A stretch of DNA of 64,000 nt from Emcibacteraceae bacterium (lineage in GTDB: Bacteria; Pseudomonadota; Alphaproteobacteria; Sphingomonadales; Emcibacteraceae), in the NCBI GenBank assembly GCA_041396985.1, contig JAWKXO010000001.1, positions 372,001-436,000 of the forward strand. Reading direction: 5' to 3'. The notes beneath the pieces were generated by a model. That model made no database searches. It saw only the letters and a program-made list of their open reading frames with translations, and was not told where the DNA came from. The position numbers and the translations under genes are program-made. Each line of letters opens with the position of its first letter. Within the stretch, counting starts at the first letter, position 1. Shown here piece after piece: positions 27,046-35,769 of the stretch.

Positions 27046-27792
27046 ATGAGATTCCCAAAATTGATAGCGGCCATTGCACTGGTCATCGTTTCAGCAGGTT
27101 TGTTTTCCCTGTTCGGTAACGCACAGCAAGGCGGCACATCATTTAACGATGCCCAAAAGGAAGAAATTAATGCGCTGATCCGAAATTATATTCTGGAAAA
27201 TCCGGAAATCATTCCGGAAGCCGTAAATGTTCTTCGTAAGCGCCAGAACGCAAGTATGCTGTTGGATGCGCAGGATCAACTCTATAATGACGGTTATAGT
27301 TATGTAGCCGGAAATAAAGACGGTGATGTCACCCTGATTGAATTTTACGATTATAATTGTGGGTATTGCAAACAGGTTCCTAGCATTCTGAGCAAGTTGC
27401 TAGATGAAGATAAAAACCTAAAAATTATTTATAAGGAACTCCCTATTCTCGCAGAATCATCCAATTATGCCTCTGTCGCCGCTATGGCGGCAATGAAGCA
27501 GGGGAAATTCATGGAATTCCATAATGCCATGATGAAGAATAAGCGGTCACTTACAGAAGATCTCGTGATGAAAATTGCCCGTGATGCCGGACTTGACGAG
27601 GAAAAATTAAAAGAAGATATGAAAGACCCCGATATTGAAAGCAATATCACAAAAACTAAATATCTTGTTCAGAATATTGGTATTTCAGGAACACCCGGCT
27701 TTGTCATTGGTGATCAGATCATAGCCGGTTACGTTCCTTACGAACACCTAAAAGAAGTTATTGAAAAGGTGCGAGAAACACAAAAAATGTAA
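27046..27792 (+). CDS. DsbA-family thiol:disulfide oxidoreductase (ScsC-like)
   Basis: A 248-residue secreted thioredoxin-fold protein. The signal peptide covers about residues 1-26. A helical region follows (NDAQKEEINALIRNYILEN), similar to the N-terminal ScsC-type oligomerisation segment. The active site is NCGYCKQ (about 104-110) and the cis-proline loop GTPGF (about 216-220). AGGAG precedes the ATG. It may be a disulfide isomerase or oxidase in the periplasm. The trailing location behind an M48 protease fits a role in envelope protein folding. A strong terminator follows. Confidence 0.9.
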   Translation: MRFPKLIAAIALVIVSAGLFSLFGNAQQGGTSFNDAQKEEINALIRNYILENPEIIPEAVNVLRKRQNASMLLDAQDQLYNDGYSYVAGNKDGDVTLIEFYDYNCGYCKQVPSILSKLLDEDKNLKIIYKELPILAESSNYASVAAMAAMKQGKFMEFHNAMMKNKRSLTEDLVMKIARDAGLDEEKLKEDMKDPDIESNITKTKYLVQNIGISGTPGFVIGDQIIAGYVPYEHLKEVIEKVRETQKM

Positions 27793-27816
27793 TTTTTAGA
27801 ATGATTATAAAATTAT

Positions 27817-27845
27817 AAAAACCGGACTTCACAGTCCGGTTTTTT
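27817..27845 (+). terminator. Rho-independent terminator after the DsbA-like gene
   Basis: ACCGGACT (27821-27828) pairs with AGTCCGGT (27833-27840) around TCAC; preceding A's and the following T-run extend the stem and complete the signal. Confidence 0.9.
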
Positions 27846-27907
27846 CGTGCCATAAGATACCAACAAAATTTTATAAATATTATATACTAATTCTGGAGCT
27901 TTCATTT

Positions 27908-28855
27908 ATGGCAACTGAACATCGCACTAAAGTCCTTATCATTGGGTCCGGCCCCGCTGGATATACTGCTGCTATCTATGCTGCAAGGGCTAATTTAAAA
28001 CCCATAATTGTTCAGGGAATGGAACCAGGTGGACAGCTTACCATCACAACAGATGTTGAAAATTACCCGGGTTTTGCAGAGGCTATTCAGGGACCCTGGC
28101 TTATGGAGCAAATGAAAGCACAGGCCGAACATGTAGAAACAACTATAATTTCTGATTTCATTAGCGATGTTGATTTTTCGAAGCGTCCTTTTGTCTGCAA
28201 AGGAGACAGTGGTGATACGTATATCGGAGATACAGTAATTATCGCAACCGGCGCCCAGGCAAAATGGCTTGGCATACCATCGGAAACGAAATTTCAGGGG
28301 GTCGGTGTATCCGCTTGTGCCACCTGTGACGGATTCTTTTACCGTGGAAAGGACGTTATCGTTGTCGGTGGTGGTAACACAGCTGTAGAAGAAGCTATTT
28401 TCCTGACCAACTTTGCATCCAAAGTAACGTTGGTTCACAGACGTAATGAACTGCGATCAGAAAAAATTCTTCAGGACCGTTTATTTGCCAATAAGAAAAT
28501 TGAATGCCTTTGGAATCATGAAATTGACGAAATTCTTGGAGATGAACCACCAATGGGTGGCGTAACAGCGGCAAGAGTAAAAAATGTAAATACTGGCGAG
28601 ACCCATGAAATTCCGGTGCATGGTGTATTTATTGCTATTGGTCACGCTCCGGCAACCGCCCTGTTTAAAGGAAAAATTGATATTAATGAACGTGGCTACA
28701 TCAATACAGCGCCGGACAGCACCGAAACCAATATTCCCGGGGTTTATGCCGCGGGTGATGTCACGGATGAGAAATACCGACAAGCCGTTACGGCCGCTGG
28801 TATGGGCTGTATGGCCGCGCTTGAAGCAGAACGCTTTATAGCTGAGAATGAATAA
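27908..28855 (+). CDS. trxB: Thioredoxin-disulfide reductase
   Basis: A 315-residue flavoprotein that passes electrons from NADPH to thioredoxin. The FAD-binding GSGPAGYTAAIYAARA is at about 13-28, the redox pair CATC at 137-140, NADPH-binding GGGNTAVEEA follows, and AAGDVTDEKYRQ near the C-terminus is the second FAD motif. GGAG lies about ten bases before the ATG. Length is normal. The gene is followed by a LysR regulator after an inverted repeat, a pairing seen in many alphaproteobacteria. Confidence 0.97.
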   Translation: MATEHRTKVLIIGSGPAGYTAAIYAARANLKPIIVQGMEPGGQLTITTDVENYPGFAEAIQGPWLMEQMKAQAEHVETTIISDFISDVDFSKRPFVCKGDSGDTYIGDTVIIATGAQAKWLGIPSETKFQGVGVSACATCDGFFYRGKDVIVVGGGNTAVEEAIFLTNFASKVTLVHRRNELRSEKILQDRLFANKKIECLWNHEIDEILGDEPPMGGVTAARVKNVNTGETHEIPVHGVFIAIGHAPATALFKGKIDINERGYINTAPDSTETNIPGVYAAGDVTDEKYRQAVTAAGMGCMAALEAERFIAENE

Positions 28856-28875
28856 AAGATAATAAAATCACAAAA

Positions 28876-28909
28876 TTGGATATTCTGCGGGAGATAACGG
28901 AATATCCAA
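28876..28909. repeat. Inverted repeat between trxB and the LysR gene
   Basis: TTGGATATTC (28876-28885) and GAATATCCAA (28900-28909) are perfect 10-base arms around a 14-base loop. There is no T-run, so it is not a standard terminator. It could be an operator for the downstream LysR protein or an RNA stem that protects the trxB message. Confidence 0.6.
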
Positions 28910-28944
28910 GGCAATTAATGGCCAAAATATAAGGGATACTATCC

Positions 28945-29829
28945 ATGGACTGGGATAAACTTCGCATATTCCATGCTGTCGCCACTGCCGGCAGCTTCAC
29001 ACGCGCCGGTGATGCACTGGGTTTAAGTCAGTCAGCAGTCAGCCGTCAGATCCGTACCCTAGAGGACAGCCTTCAGACTTCTTTGTTTAATCGTCATGCC
29101 CGTGGTCTTATACTGACCGACGAAGGAGAATCCTTATATGAAACCACAAAAGAAGTGGTTTCTAAAATTCACGTAACAGAACAAAAAATACTTGAAGGAA
29201 CAGAAAGTCCAAGAGGGAAACTTAAAATAACCACTACCAACTCTTTCGGTTCAACCTGGATGATGAATAATATCTGGAAATTTATTAATAAATATCCGGA
29301 TATTCAGGTACAGATGCTGATCGGCGACAGTGATTTTGATTTATTTACCCGGCAGGCCGATGTGGCAATCCGCTTTCACCCATCCGAGCATCTGGACCTG
29401 ATACAAAAACAGATCGGTACATTTCATTATAATATTTATGCCTCACCGGATTATCTCAATAAATATGGACGTCCGCGCTCGCTTGCTGATCTTGATCATC
29501 ATCGGCTGATCACCTATGGGGACCTGACCAACAGCCCCATCGAAAATATTGACTGGATCCTTGAAGCAGGCGCAACACAGAAACGCACACCCATTCTGGA
29601 AGTCAATAATATATATGGGATGCTACAGGCAATTAAATCCGGACTTGGCGTCGGATCGCTACCTGATTATCTGGTTCAAAGTTCCACAAATGTGTTAAGA
29701 ATACTTGCCGATACAAAGACACATGAGTTTCCGGCATATTTTGTCTATACTCAGGAACTTCGGAAATCTCAGAGAATCTCAGCTTTCAGGGACTTTATAA
29801 TTGAGGAATTCAAACATTCAAGATTTTAG
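28945..29829 (+). CDS. LysR-family transcriptional regulator
   Basis: A 294-residue regulator. The winged helix-turn-helix is at about 1-60 (DKLRIFHAVATAGSFTRAG, LSQSAVSRQIRTLED), and the substrate-binding domain with two alpha/beta lobes fills about 90-290. The effector is unknown. It follows trxB, as in many alphaproteobacteria, so a redox or thiol-linked target is possible but unproven. LysR proteins usually bind a T-N11-A palindrome near their own promoter; the inverted repeat at 28876-28909 is a candidate but does not match simply. Confidence 0.92.
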   Translation: MDWDKLRIFHAVATAGSFTRAGDALGLSQSAVSRQIRTLEDSLQTSLFNRHARGLILTDEGESLYETTKEVVSKIHVTEQKILEGTESPRGKLKITTTNSFGSTWMMNNIWKFINKYPDIQVQMLIGDSDFDLFTRQADVAIRFHPSEHLDLIQKQIGTFHYNIYASPDYLNKYGRPRSLADLDHHRLITYGDLTNSPIENIDWILEAGATQKRTPILEVNNIYGMLQAIKSGLGVGSLPDYLVQSSTNVLRILADTKTHEFPAYFVYTQELRKSQRISAFRDFIIEEFKHSRF

Positions 29830-29927
29830 TATAATCTAACATAATGTCCTAAATATGGCATTTGCTATGCATTTTTTGCATAGGAGCAACGAGTTTTTAC
29901 TAGGTACTCATTCCAAAAACAATCGGC

Positions 29928-29933
29928 TATAAC
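29928..29933 (+). promoter_or_regulatory. Candidate -10 element of the 29937-30102 small RNA
   Basis: TATAAC matches the consensus at five of six positions. No good -35 is visible upstream. Transcription would begin near 29940. Confidence 0.35.
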
Positions 29934-29936
29934 TTT

Positions 29937-30102
29937 ACTCAGATGTTGAGAAACATCGCTGAGTAATTCTTTAATTATTTCAGTTCGTGGTGGTGTCGCA
30001 TCCTCCCCCTTTTCGACCCATCACTGTTTCATAATCTCCCCAAGATATGAAACCTCCCTATATTTTGTGAACTTGCCGGGTCCATGACCCGGCATTTTTT
30101 TT
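29937..30102 (+). ncRNA. Putative trans-acting small RNA with C-rich (anti-Shine-Dalgarno) loops
   Basis: The LysR-HAD gap holds a series of hairpins ending in a terminator. Hairpin 1 is ACTCA-GATGTT/AACATC-GC-TGAGT with a GAGA loop (29937-29964). Hairpin 2 is GTGGTGG/CCATCAC (29987-29993, 30018-30024), with an inner TCG/CGA and a loop containing TCCTCCCCC. Hairpin 3 is GTTTCATA/TATGAAAC (30026-30033, 30046-30053) with CTCCCC in its loop. A single-stranded CTCCC follows at 30054-30058, then the terminator. Loops with CU-rich anti-Shine-Dalgarno motifs are a known style of alphaproteobacterial sRNA (for example rhizobial alpha-r15 and Rhodobacter CcsR RNAs). Family membership is inference. Confidence 0.55.
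30074..30102 (+). terminator. Strong Rho-independent terminator of the putative sRNA
   Basis: TGCCGGGTC (30074-30082) pairs perfectly with GACCCGGCA (30086-30094) around CAT and is followed by eight T's. It is about 245 bases beyond the LysR stop, so it more likely ends a separate transcript. The T-run reaches into the 3' end of the convergent HAD gene. Confidence 0.92.
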
Positions 30103-30745
30103 AGTGAATATGCTTGAGTATATCGCTCATCTGCTTAAAAACAAGCCCGCCAGCTTTTTTGCATTTTTCATCTTGACCGTTGACGCAGTAAGCAATCACC
30201 TCCATCCCTGCTGCAACCGCCCCCTGAACGCCGGGAAGACTGTCTTCGATCACAAGGCATTTTGCAGGTTCAACTTTCATCCTCTCCGCGGCATAAAGAT
30301 ATAAATCGGGATAGGGCTTGCCCCTTTTTACTTGCGACGAATTATATATATGATCACCGAAATAATTACGCAGCCCGGTAAGCCCAAGTGTGAAGTTCAT
30401 TTTTTCAAAACTCCCGCTTGAAGCGACACAGATTTTTTTATTCTGCTTTAAAATATGATTGATCAGGTCTTCCACGCCTTCAACCGCTTTTAATTTTTCT
30501 TTAAAAGCCGCAAATGTTTCAACCTGAAGAACGTCAAGAAAGTCCGCAGGTAATTTTTTTCCCAATAAATCTTCTGAAATGGTAACAACCGCTGACATTG
30601 ATCGACCAACATAAGTATCAACAACCTGATCCAGAGTCATATCAAGACCGTTTTTTGCCAGCGCATCCCGCAAAAGCCGATTGGCAATCGGCTCGCTGTC
30701 AACAAGAACGCCATCACAGTCAAATATGATCAGATCAAAATCCAT
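30101..30745 (-). CDS. HAD-family phosphatase (beta-phosphoglucomutase-like, HAD-IA)
   Basis: A 214-residue HAD hydrolase. The nucleophile motif DLIIFDCDGVLVDSEP is at about 3-18, then a helical cap domain. SSGSFEK contains the motif II serine, KRGKPYPDLYL the motif III lysine and VIEDSLPGVQGA the motif IV acids. It probably removes phosphate from a small metabolite; substrate unknown. I use the ATG at 30745 rather than the TTG at 30748. It directly follows the aminotransferase stop with no gap to speak of, so both are cotranscribed. Confidence 0.88.
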   Translation of the reverse strand: MDFDLIIFDCDGVLVDSEPIANRLLRDALAKNGLDMTLDQVVDTYVGRSMSAVVTISEDLLGKKLPADFLDVLQVETFAAFKEKLKAVEGVEDLINHILKQNKKICVASSGSFEKMNFTLGLTGLRNYFGDHIYNSSQVKRGKPYPDLYLYAAERMKVEPAKCLVIEDSLPGVQGAVAAGMEVIAYCVNGQDEKCKKAGGLVFKQMSDILKHIH

Positions 30746-30748
30746 CAA

Positions 30749-31951
30749 TCAAGATAATGCTTCACACGCTTTTTTAATGCGGCCACAGGCTTCTTTCAGC
30801 ACATCTTCCGATGTCGCATAGGAAATGCGGAAATGCGGCGAAAGGCCAAAAGCTTCACCATGCACCACAGCAACTCCAACACTTTCAAGCAAATATGTTG
30901 ACACATCAAGGTCCGTTTCAATGACCTTACCTTCGGGTGTTTTCTTGCCAATCAGTCCGGCGCAACTCGGGTAAACATAAAAAGCGCCTTCCGGGGTCGG
31001 GCAGCTCAGTCCCGGCACATCATTAATCATTGAAACGACCATATCACGGCGCTTTTGAAATTCTGCTGCGCGGTCTTTCAAATAATCCTGTGGTCCGGTA
31101 AGCGCGGCAACAGCTGCAGCCTGTGAAATCGAACATGGGTTTGAAGTGCTTTGTGACTGAACTTTCCGCATGGCATTAATCAGCTCCACCGGTCCACCGG
31201 CAAATCCGATCCTCCATCCAGTCATGGCATAGGCTTTTGCCACACCATTCATCGTCAGGGTACGATCTTTCAGTTTCGGCTCAACCTGAGCCGGTGTATG
31301 GAATTTGAAATTGTCATAAATAATATGCTCATAGATATCATCGGCAAATATCCAGACGTGCGGGTGCTTAAGCACAACATCGGTCAATGCCTTCATTTCA
31401 TCATATGTATAAGCCGCACCGGACGGATTTGAAGGTGAATTTAAAATAATCCATTTTGTTTTTGGTGTTATGGCCGCATCGAGCTGATCGGCGGTAATTT
31501 TAAAGCCGGTATCAATTGTGGCTTCAACAAAAACAGGTGTTCCGCCCGCAAGCAACGTCATATCAGGATAGGAAACCCAGTAAGGTGTTGGGATAATCAC
31601 CTCATCCCCCGGATTGAGCGTCGCAATGAAGGCATTAAAAATTGTGTGCTTGCCGCCGCAATTCACACTGATATTTTCACGTTTATACTCAAGTCCATTA
31701 TCACGCTTGAATTTCAGGCAAATCGCGTCTTTAAGCTCCGGTGTTCCGTCGGCAGCTGTATATTTTGTCTGACCGTCCCTGATCGCCTTGATCCCTGCTT
31801 CTTTCACATAATCAATAGTATCGAAATCCGGCTCCCCGGCACCAAGACCGATAACATCCTTGCCAGCAGCACGAAGCTCTGCTGCTTTACTGGTCACCGC
31901 GATAGTAGGAGAAGGTTTTATACGCCCGAGAGCATCCGCAATAAACGCCAT
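30749..31951 (-). CDS. aspC: Aspartate aminotransferase (class I PLP-dependent)
   Basis: A 400-residue class I aminotransferase starting MAFIADALGRIKPSPTIAV, the usual start of the alphaproteobacterial family; an ATG at 31963 adds four residues. GLGAGEPDFDT is the N-terminal substrate loop, LNSPSNPSGAAY the PLP asparagine, ADDIYEHIIYD the Asp-Tyr pair, and NGVAKAYAMTGWRIG holds the PLP lysine. FRISYA gives the arginine that binds the substrate carboxylate. It interconverts aspartate/oxaloacetate and glutamate. It is divergent from uvrB. Confidence 0.93.
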   Translation of the reverse strand: MAFIADALGRIKPSPTIAVTSKAAELRAAGKDVIGLGAGEPDFDTIDYVKEAGIKAIRDGQTKYTAADGTPELKDAICLKFKRDNGLEYKRENISVNCGGKHTIFNAFIATLNPGDEVIIPTPYWVSYPDMTLLAGGTPVFVEATIDTGFKITADQLDAAITPKTKWIILNSPSNPSGAAYTYDEMKALTDVVLKHPHVWIFADDIYEHIIYDNFKFHTPAQVEPKLKDRTLTMNGVAKAYAMTGWRIGFAGGPVELINAMRKVQSQSTSNPCSISQAAAVAALTGPQDYLKDRAAEFQKRRDMVVSMINDVPGLSCPTPEGAFYVYPSCAGLIGKKTPEGKVIETDLDVSTYLLESVGVAVVHGEAFGLSPHFRISYATSEDVLKEACGRIKKACEALS

Positions 31952-32101
31952 AATAATATCCATTTATGAATCAGTTGAGTTGTTGAGGCGAAATTAAGTG
32001 AAGTTCCAAAATTGTGCAAGAGAGAGATTGCAAAATGTGGCCAATCACCACATATTAGTCACATGAAATTTGAATATAATCTAAAATCACCGACAATTAA
32101 C

Positions 32102-34243
32102 ATGCCACGTGTCTTTTATGAGCGTCCTGCCAAGACCGAAGGCGGTATAAAATTCAAAATCGAATCCGATTTTCAGCCGGCCGGTGATCAGCCTCATGCC
32201 ATTAAAGCCCTGACCGAAGGTCTGAACAGTGGCCTGACTGATCAGGTTCTGCTTGGAGTGACAGGGTCCGGCAAAACTTATACCATGGCCAAAATAATTG
32301 AGGAAACGCAGCGCCCTGCCCTGATCATGGCCCATAATAAAACCCTTGCCGCGCAGCTATACGGCGAGATGAAGAGCTTCTTTCCCAATAATTCGGTAGA
32401 ATATTTCGTTTCCTACTATGATTATTATCAGCCGGAAGCCTATGTGCCGCGGTCAGACACCTTTATCGAAAAAGATGCCAATATCAACGAAAGCATTGAC
32501 CGCATGCGCCATGCCGCCACCCGGGCAGTTTTTGAACGCGATGATGTGATTATTGTTGCCAGCGTGTCCTGTATTTACGGTATGGGGGCCGCTGAAACTT
32601 ATTTGCAAATGGCGATCCCGTTTAAACTGGGCATGATTTATGACCAGCGTAAATTGCTGCGTGATCTGGTGGAACTGCAATATAAACGCAATGATATGTC
32701 CTTTACCCGCGGCACGTTCCGTGTTCGTGGTGATGTCATCGAAATATTCCCGAGCCATTTTGAGGACCGTGCCTGGCAGCTTGATTTCTTTGGTGATGAA
32801 CTGGATAAAATAACCCTGTTTGATCCCCTGACCGGTGAAAAGGTTGAGGAGCTTGACGCCGTCAAACTCTATGCCAACAGCCACTATGTCACTCCTGGAC
32901 CCAGCATGGATCAGGCGATCAAAACCATCAAGGCCGAGCTTGAATTAAGGCTGAAAGACTATCAGGAAAGAGGCATGGTGCTTGAGGCCGCCCGGCTTGA
33001 GCAAAGAACAAAATTTGATCTTGAAATGCTCAGCGCCAGTGGTGTCTGCCCTGGTATTGAAAATTATTCACGTCATCTGACAGGGCGCGGCCCCGGCGAG
33101 GCACCACCAACTTTATTTGAATATCTGCCGGAAAATATGCTGCTTTTCATGGACGAAAGCCATGTCAGTGTGCCCCAGATCGGCGGTATGTCAAAAGGCG
33201 ACTATTCAAGGAAAAGTACCCTCGCCGAATATGGTTTCCGGCTGCCTAGCTGCATTGATAACCGGCCTTTAAAATTCAGTGAATGGGAATATTTCAGACC
33301 TCAGTCGATTTATGTTTCCGCCACACCCGGCAAATGGGAGCTTGAACAAACAGGTGGCGAATTTGTCGAACAGGTCATCAGGCCAACCGGGCTTACCGAT
33401 CCGCCGGTTGAAATCCGCTCTGTCGAAACTCAGGTTGATGACCTGCTTCATGAAGTTCAGGAAGTAATCAATAAAGGCCACCGCGTTCTTGTCACCACAC
33501 TTACCAAACGCATGGCAGAAGACTTATCCGAATATATGCATGACAGCGGACTAAAGGTTCGCTACATGCATTCGGATATTGACACTCTGGAACGTATTGA
33601 AATTATTCGTGATTTACGCTTGGGCGTTTTTGATATTCTGATCGGTATCAACCTGCTTCGGGAAGGACTGGATATCCCGGAAACCGGGCTGGTTGCCATT
33701 CTTGATGCCGATAAGGAAGGTTTCCTTCGTTCTGAAACCTCCCTCATCCAGACTATTGGCCGCGCGGCGCGAAATGTTGACAGTAAAGTCATTCTTTATG
33801 CGGACAAGGAAACCAACAGCATCAAAGCCGCGATCAGTGAAACAAACCGCCGTCGTGCCATTCAGGAAGCCTTTAATAAAGAACATGGCATAACCCCGGA
33901 AAGCATCAAAAAATCAATTGGCGATATTATTGGTGATACTGCCGAGGGAGACCATGTCACTGTGTCACTGGGTACGGACAGTACCAATAATCTGGTCGGT
34001 CATAATTTAAGAAGCTATATTGAGGGCCTGGAGAAAAGTATGCTTGAAGCGGCAGGAAATCTCGAATTCGAGGAAGCCGCCCGATTGCGGGACGAGATTA
34101 AGCAGCTTGAAGAAAAAGAGCTCGGGATAAACCTTGACCCTATGGCCCGCTATAGCAAACCGGAAGGTCGGTCAACCCTCGGCAAACCGGGAACCCGGCA
34201 GTACCGTAAAAAACGCGGTACGCCGACGCCCAGAAAATTTTAA
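32102..34243 (+). CDS. uvrB: Excinuclease ABC subunit B
   Basis: A DNA-damage-verifying helicase-like subunit of nucleotide excision repair. I use the ATG at 32102 (713 residues); ATG 32063 and TTG 32012 are open alternatives, none with a good ribosome site. Landmarks are the Walker A GVTGSGKT, the beta-hairpin YYDYYQPEAYVP, DESHVSVPQIGGM (motif II), and the C-terminal UVR domain LEFEEAARLRDEIKQLEEKE. It ends next to the convergent M20 gene with one base between them. Confidence 0.95.
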   Translation: MPRVFYERPAKTEGGIKFKIESDFQPAGDQPHAIKALTEGLNSGLTDQVLLGVTGSGKTYTMAKIIEETQRPALIMAHNKTLAAQLYGEMKSFFPNNSVEYFVSYYDYYQPEAYVPRSDTFIEKDANINESIDRMRHAATRAVFERDDVIIVASVSCIYGMGAAETYLQMAIPFKLGMIYDQRKLLRDLVELQYKRNDMSFTRGTFRVRGDVIEIFPSHFEDRAWQLDFFGDELDKITLFDPLTGEKVEELDAVKLYANSHYVTPGPSMDQAIKTIKAELELRLKDYQERGMVLEAARLEQRTKFDLEMLSASGVCPGIENYSRHLTGRGPGEAPPTLFEYLPENMLLFMDESHVSVPQIGGMSKGDYSRKSTLAEYGFRLPSCIDNRPLKFSEWEYFRPQSIYVSATPGKWELEQTGGEFVEQVIRPTGLTDPPVEIRSVETQVDDLLHEVQEVINKGHRVLVTTLTKRMAEDLSEYMHDSGLKVRYMHSDIDTLERIEIIRDLRLGVFDILIGINLLREGLDIPETGLVAILDADKEGFLRSETSLIQTIGRAARNVDSKVILYADKETNSIKAAISETNRRRAIQEAFNKEHGITPESIKKSIGDIIGDTAEGDHVTVSLGTDSTNNLVGHNLRSYIEGLEKSMLEAAGNLEFEEAARLRDEIKQLEEKELGINLDPMARYSKPEGRSTLGKPGTRQYRKKRGTPTPRKF

Positions 34244-34244
34244 T

Positions 34245-35641
34245 TTACCCTGCCCATTCGGAAAAGAGCTGATGCCAGATGCGCATGGAGCGTTCCAGAT
34301 TATCTTTCGGGACCCGTTCATTTAGGCCGTGCGAAAACCCGTCTGATGCCTTGATAAAAATGCCGGTCAATGCATAACTTGGAATACCGGCCGAACGGAA
34401 ATGTTTGCCGTCACTGGCACCAAGGGCCATTGCCGGAACGATCGGAATATCCGGAAATTCAACATGAATGGCCCGCTCCACCGCAGAAAGCACCTCTTCA
34501 TTCAGCGGTGATTCCGGGGCCGCTTCCACCGTATTGATCACTTTCCAGTCAAGCTTGTCATTTTTCATAACCGCTTTTAGCTGATTAATGGTTTCTTCTT
34601 CACTAATCCCCGGGAAAATACGGCAGTTAACCGTCGCTGTCGCTGATTGGGGTAACGCATTATCCGCGTGCCCACCGCGAAGCATGGTGGCGACACAGGT
34701 GGTTCCCGTTGCCCCGATATACTGGGGGTATGACCTTAAGGTTGCCACTGCCTCCTTATCATTTTTGTTTTTGGCAAAATCGGCCATGGCTTTACTGATT
34801 TTGGGATCAGTCACAAGATTTGCTGTTTTTTCGAAATATGTTTTGGTCAGTTCGCTTTGAATAACCGGGAACTCATATTTTGACAGATTGATCATCGCCT
34901 GTGAAATATCATAGATGGCATTATCCTTGCGCGGACGTGAACTATGGCCGCCGGGGTTATGAGCCGTAACTTCGATAGAGGCGAAAGTCTTTTCAGAATG
35001 GGTCACCGTGAAGGAAAATGCCTTGCCATTTTCATCTAGGGCACCGCCACCGCCATCGGCAACGATGGCAAATTCAGCATCAATCTGGTCCCGATAATCA
35101 CTTGTGATAATTTTTGTGGTCGCCATGGATGTTTCCTCATCCCCACTCAGCACCATAATAATATCACGGCTGGGGACAAAACCTTCTGATTTAAGCCTTA
35201 AAAAGGTCGCAACAATAGCGGCAACATTCAGCTTTGTATCCAGTGTTCCGCGCCCGAAATACATATCCCCCTCTTCAATCATGGTGAAGGGATCACGTTC
35301 CCAGTCCTGGCGAAATGCTTCGACCACATCCATATGCGCTGAGATAATGAATGGTTTTTTGCCAGAACGGTCATCCCCCTGAATCTGACAATCATCCCAG
35401 CCGTATCTTCATAAGGGATAATGGTAATATCACCATCTGAAAAGCCCGCTTTCTTGAATAAATCAGCAAGATAGGCCGCAAATTTTGGTGTTTCGTTGCC
35501 CTCGCCAACCACGGTACGCATCGAAATACTGTCTTTTAAAATTTTGTAGGCGACATCCTGATACGGCTCGTCAGCATTGGCAATTTGTGAGGTCATCATT
35601 ACACCAAATGCAACCCCCGTCATCAGTTTTTTTATGCTCAT
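34245..35641 (-). pseudogene. Periplasmic M20/M28-type metallopeptidase, interrupted by a one-base frameshift
   Basis: Two overlapping frames encode one M20-family peptidase. The first starts at the ATG 35641 after GAGGG, with a signal peptide ending IANADEP, and reads to about 35375. The second resumes in another frame with SAHMDVVEAF. The break is in a G5 run (plus-strand C's at 35375-35379) where six G's would restore F-R-G-D-D-R-S-G-K-K-P. With one extra base the protein is 465 residues. All metal and catalytic residues are intact: HMD, GTLDTK, GDEETS, VADGG, and FSHGLNERVP. The rest of the gene shows no decay, so the break is recent, a sequence error or a slippage site. Confidence 0.8.
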
Positions 35642-35713
35642 TTTTCCCTCATTTTTAATATTTATGTTCAAACACTATCATAGGGTTTCCCACTTGCCAA
35701 TTTTTAGTTTTGC

Positions 35714-35741
35714 TTGACCCAATCCCGAAGTAAGCTACGAT
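35714..35741 (+). promoter_or_regulatory. Candidate promoter of the Tat-exported thiamine-diphosphate enzyme
   Basis: TTGACC (35714-35719) and TACGAT (35736-35741) are separated by 16 bases, and GGGGTGG lies shortly before the ATG at 35770. Confidence 0.45.
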
Positions 35742-35769
35742 ATTATTCAGATAAAAAAGGGGTGGTTTC

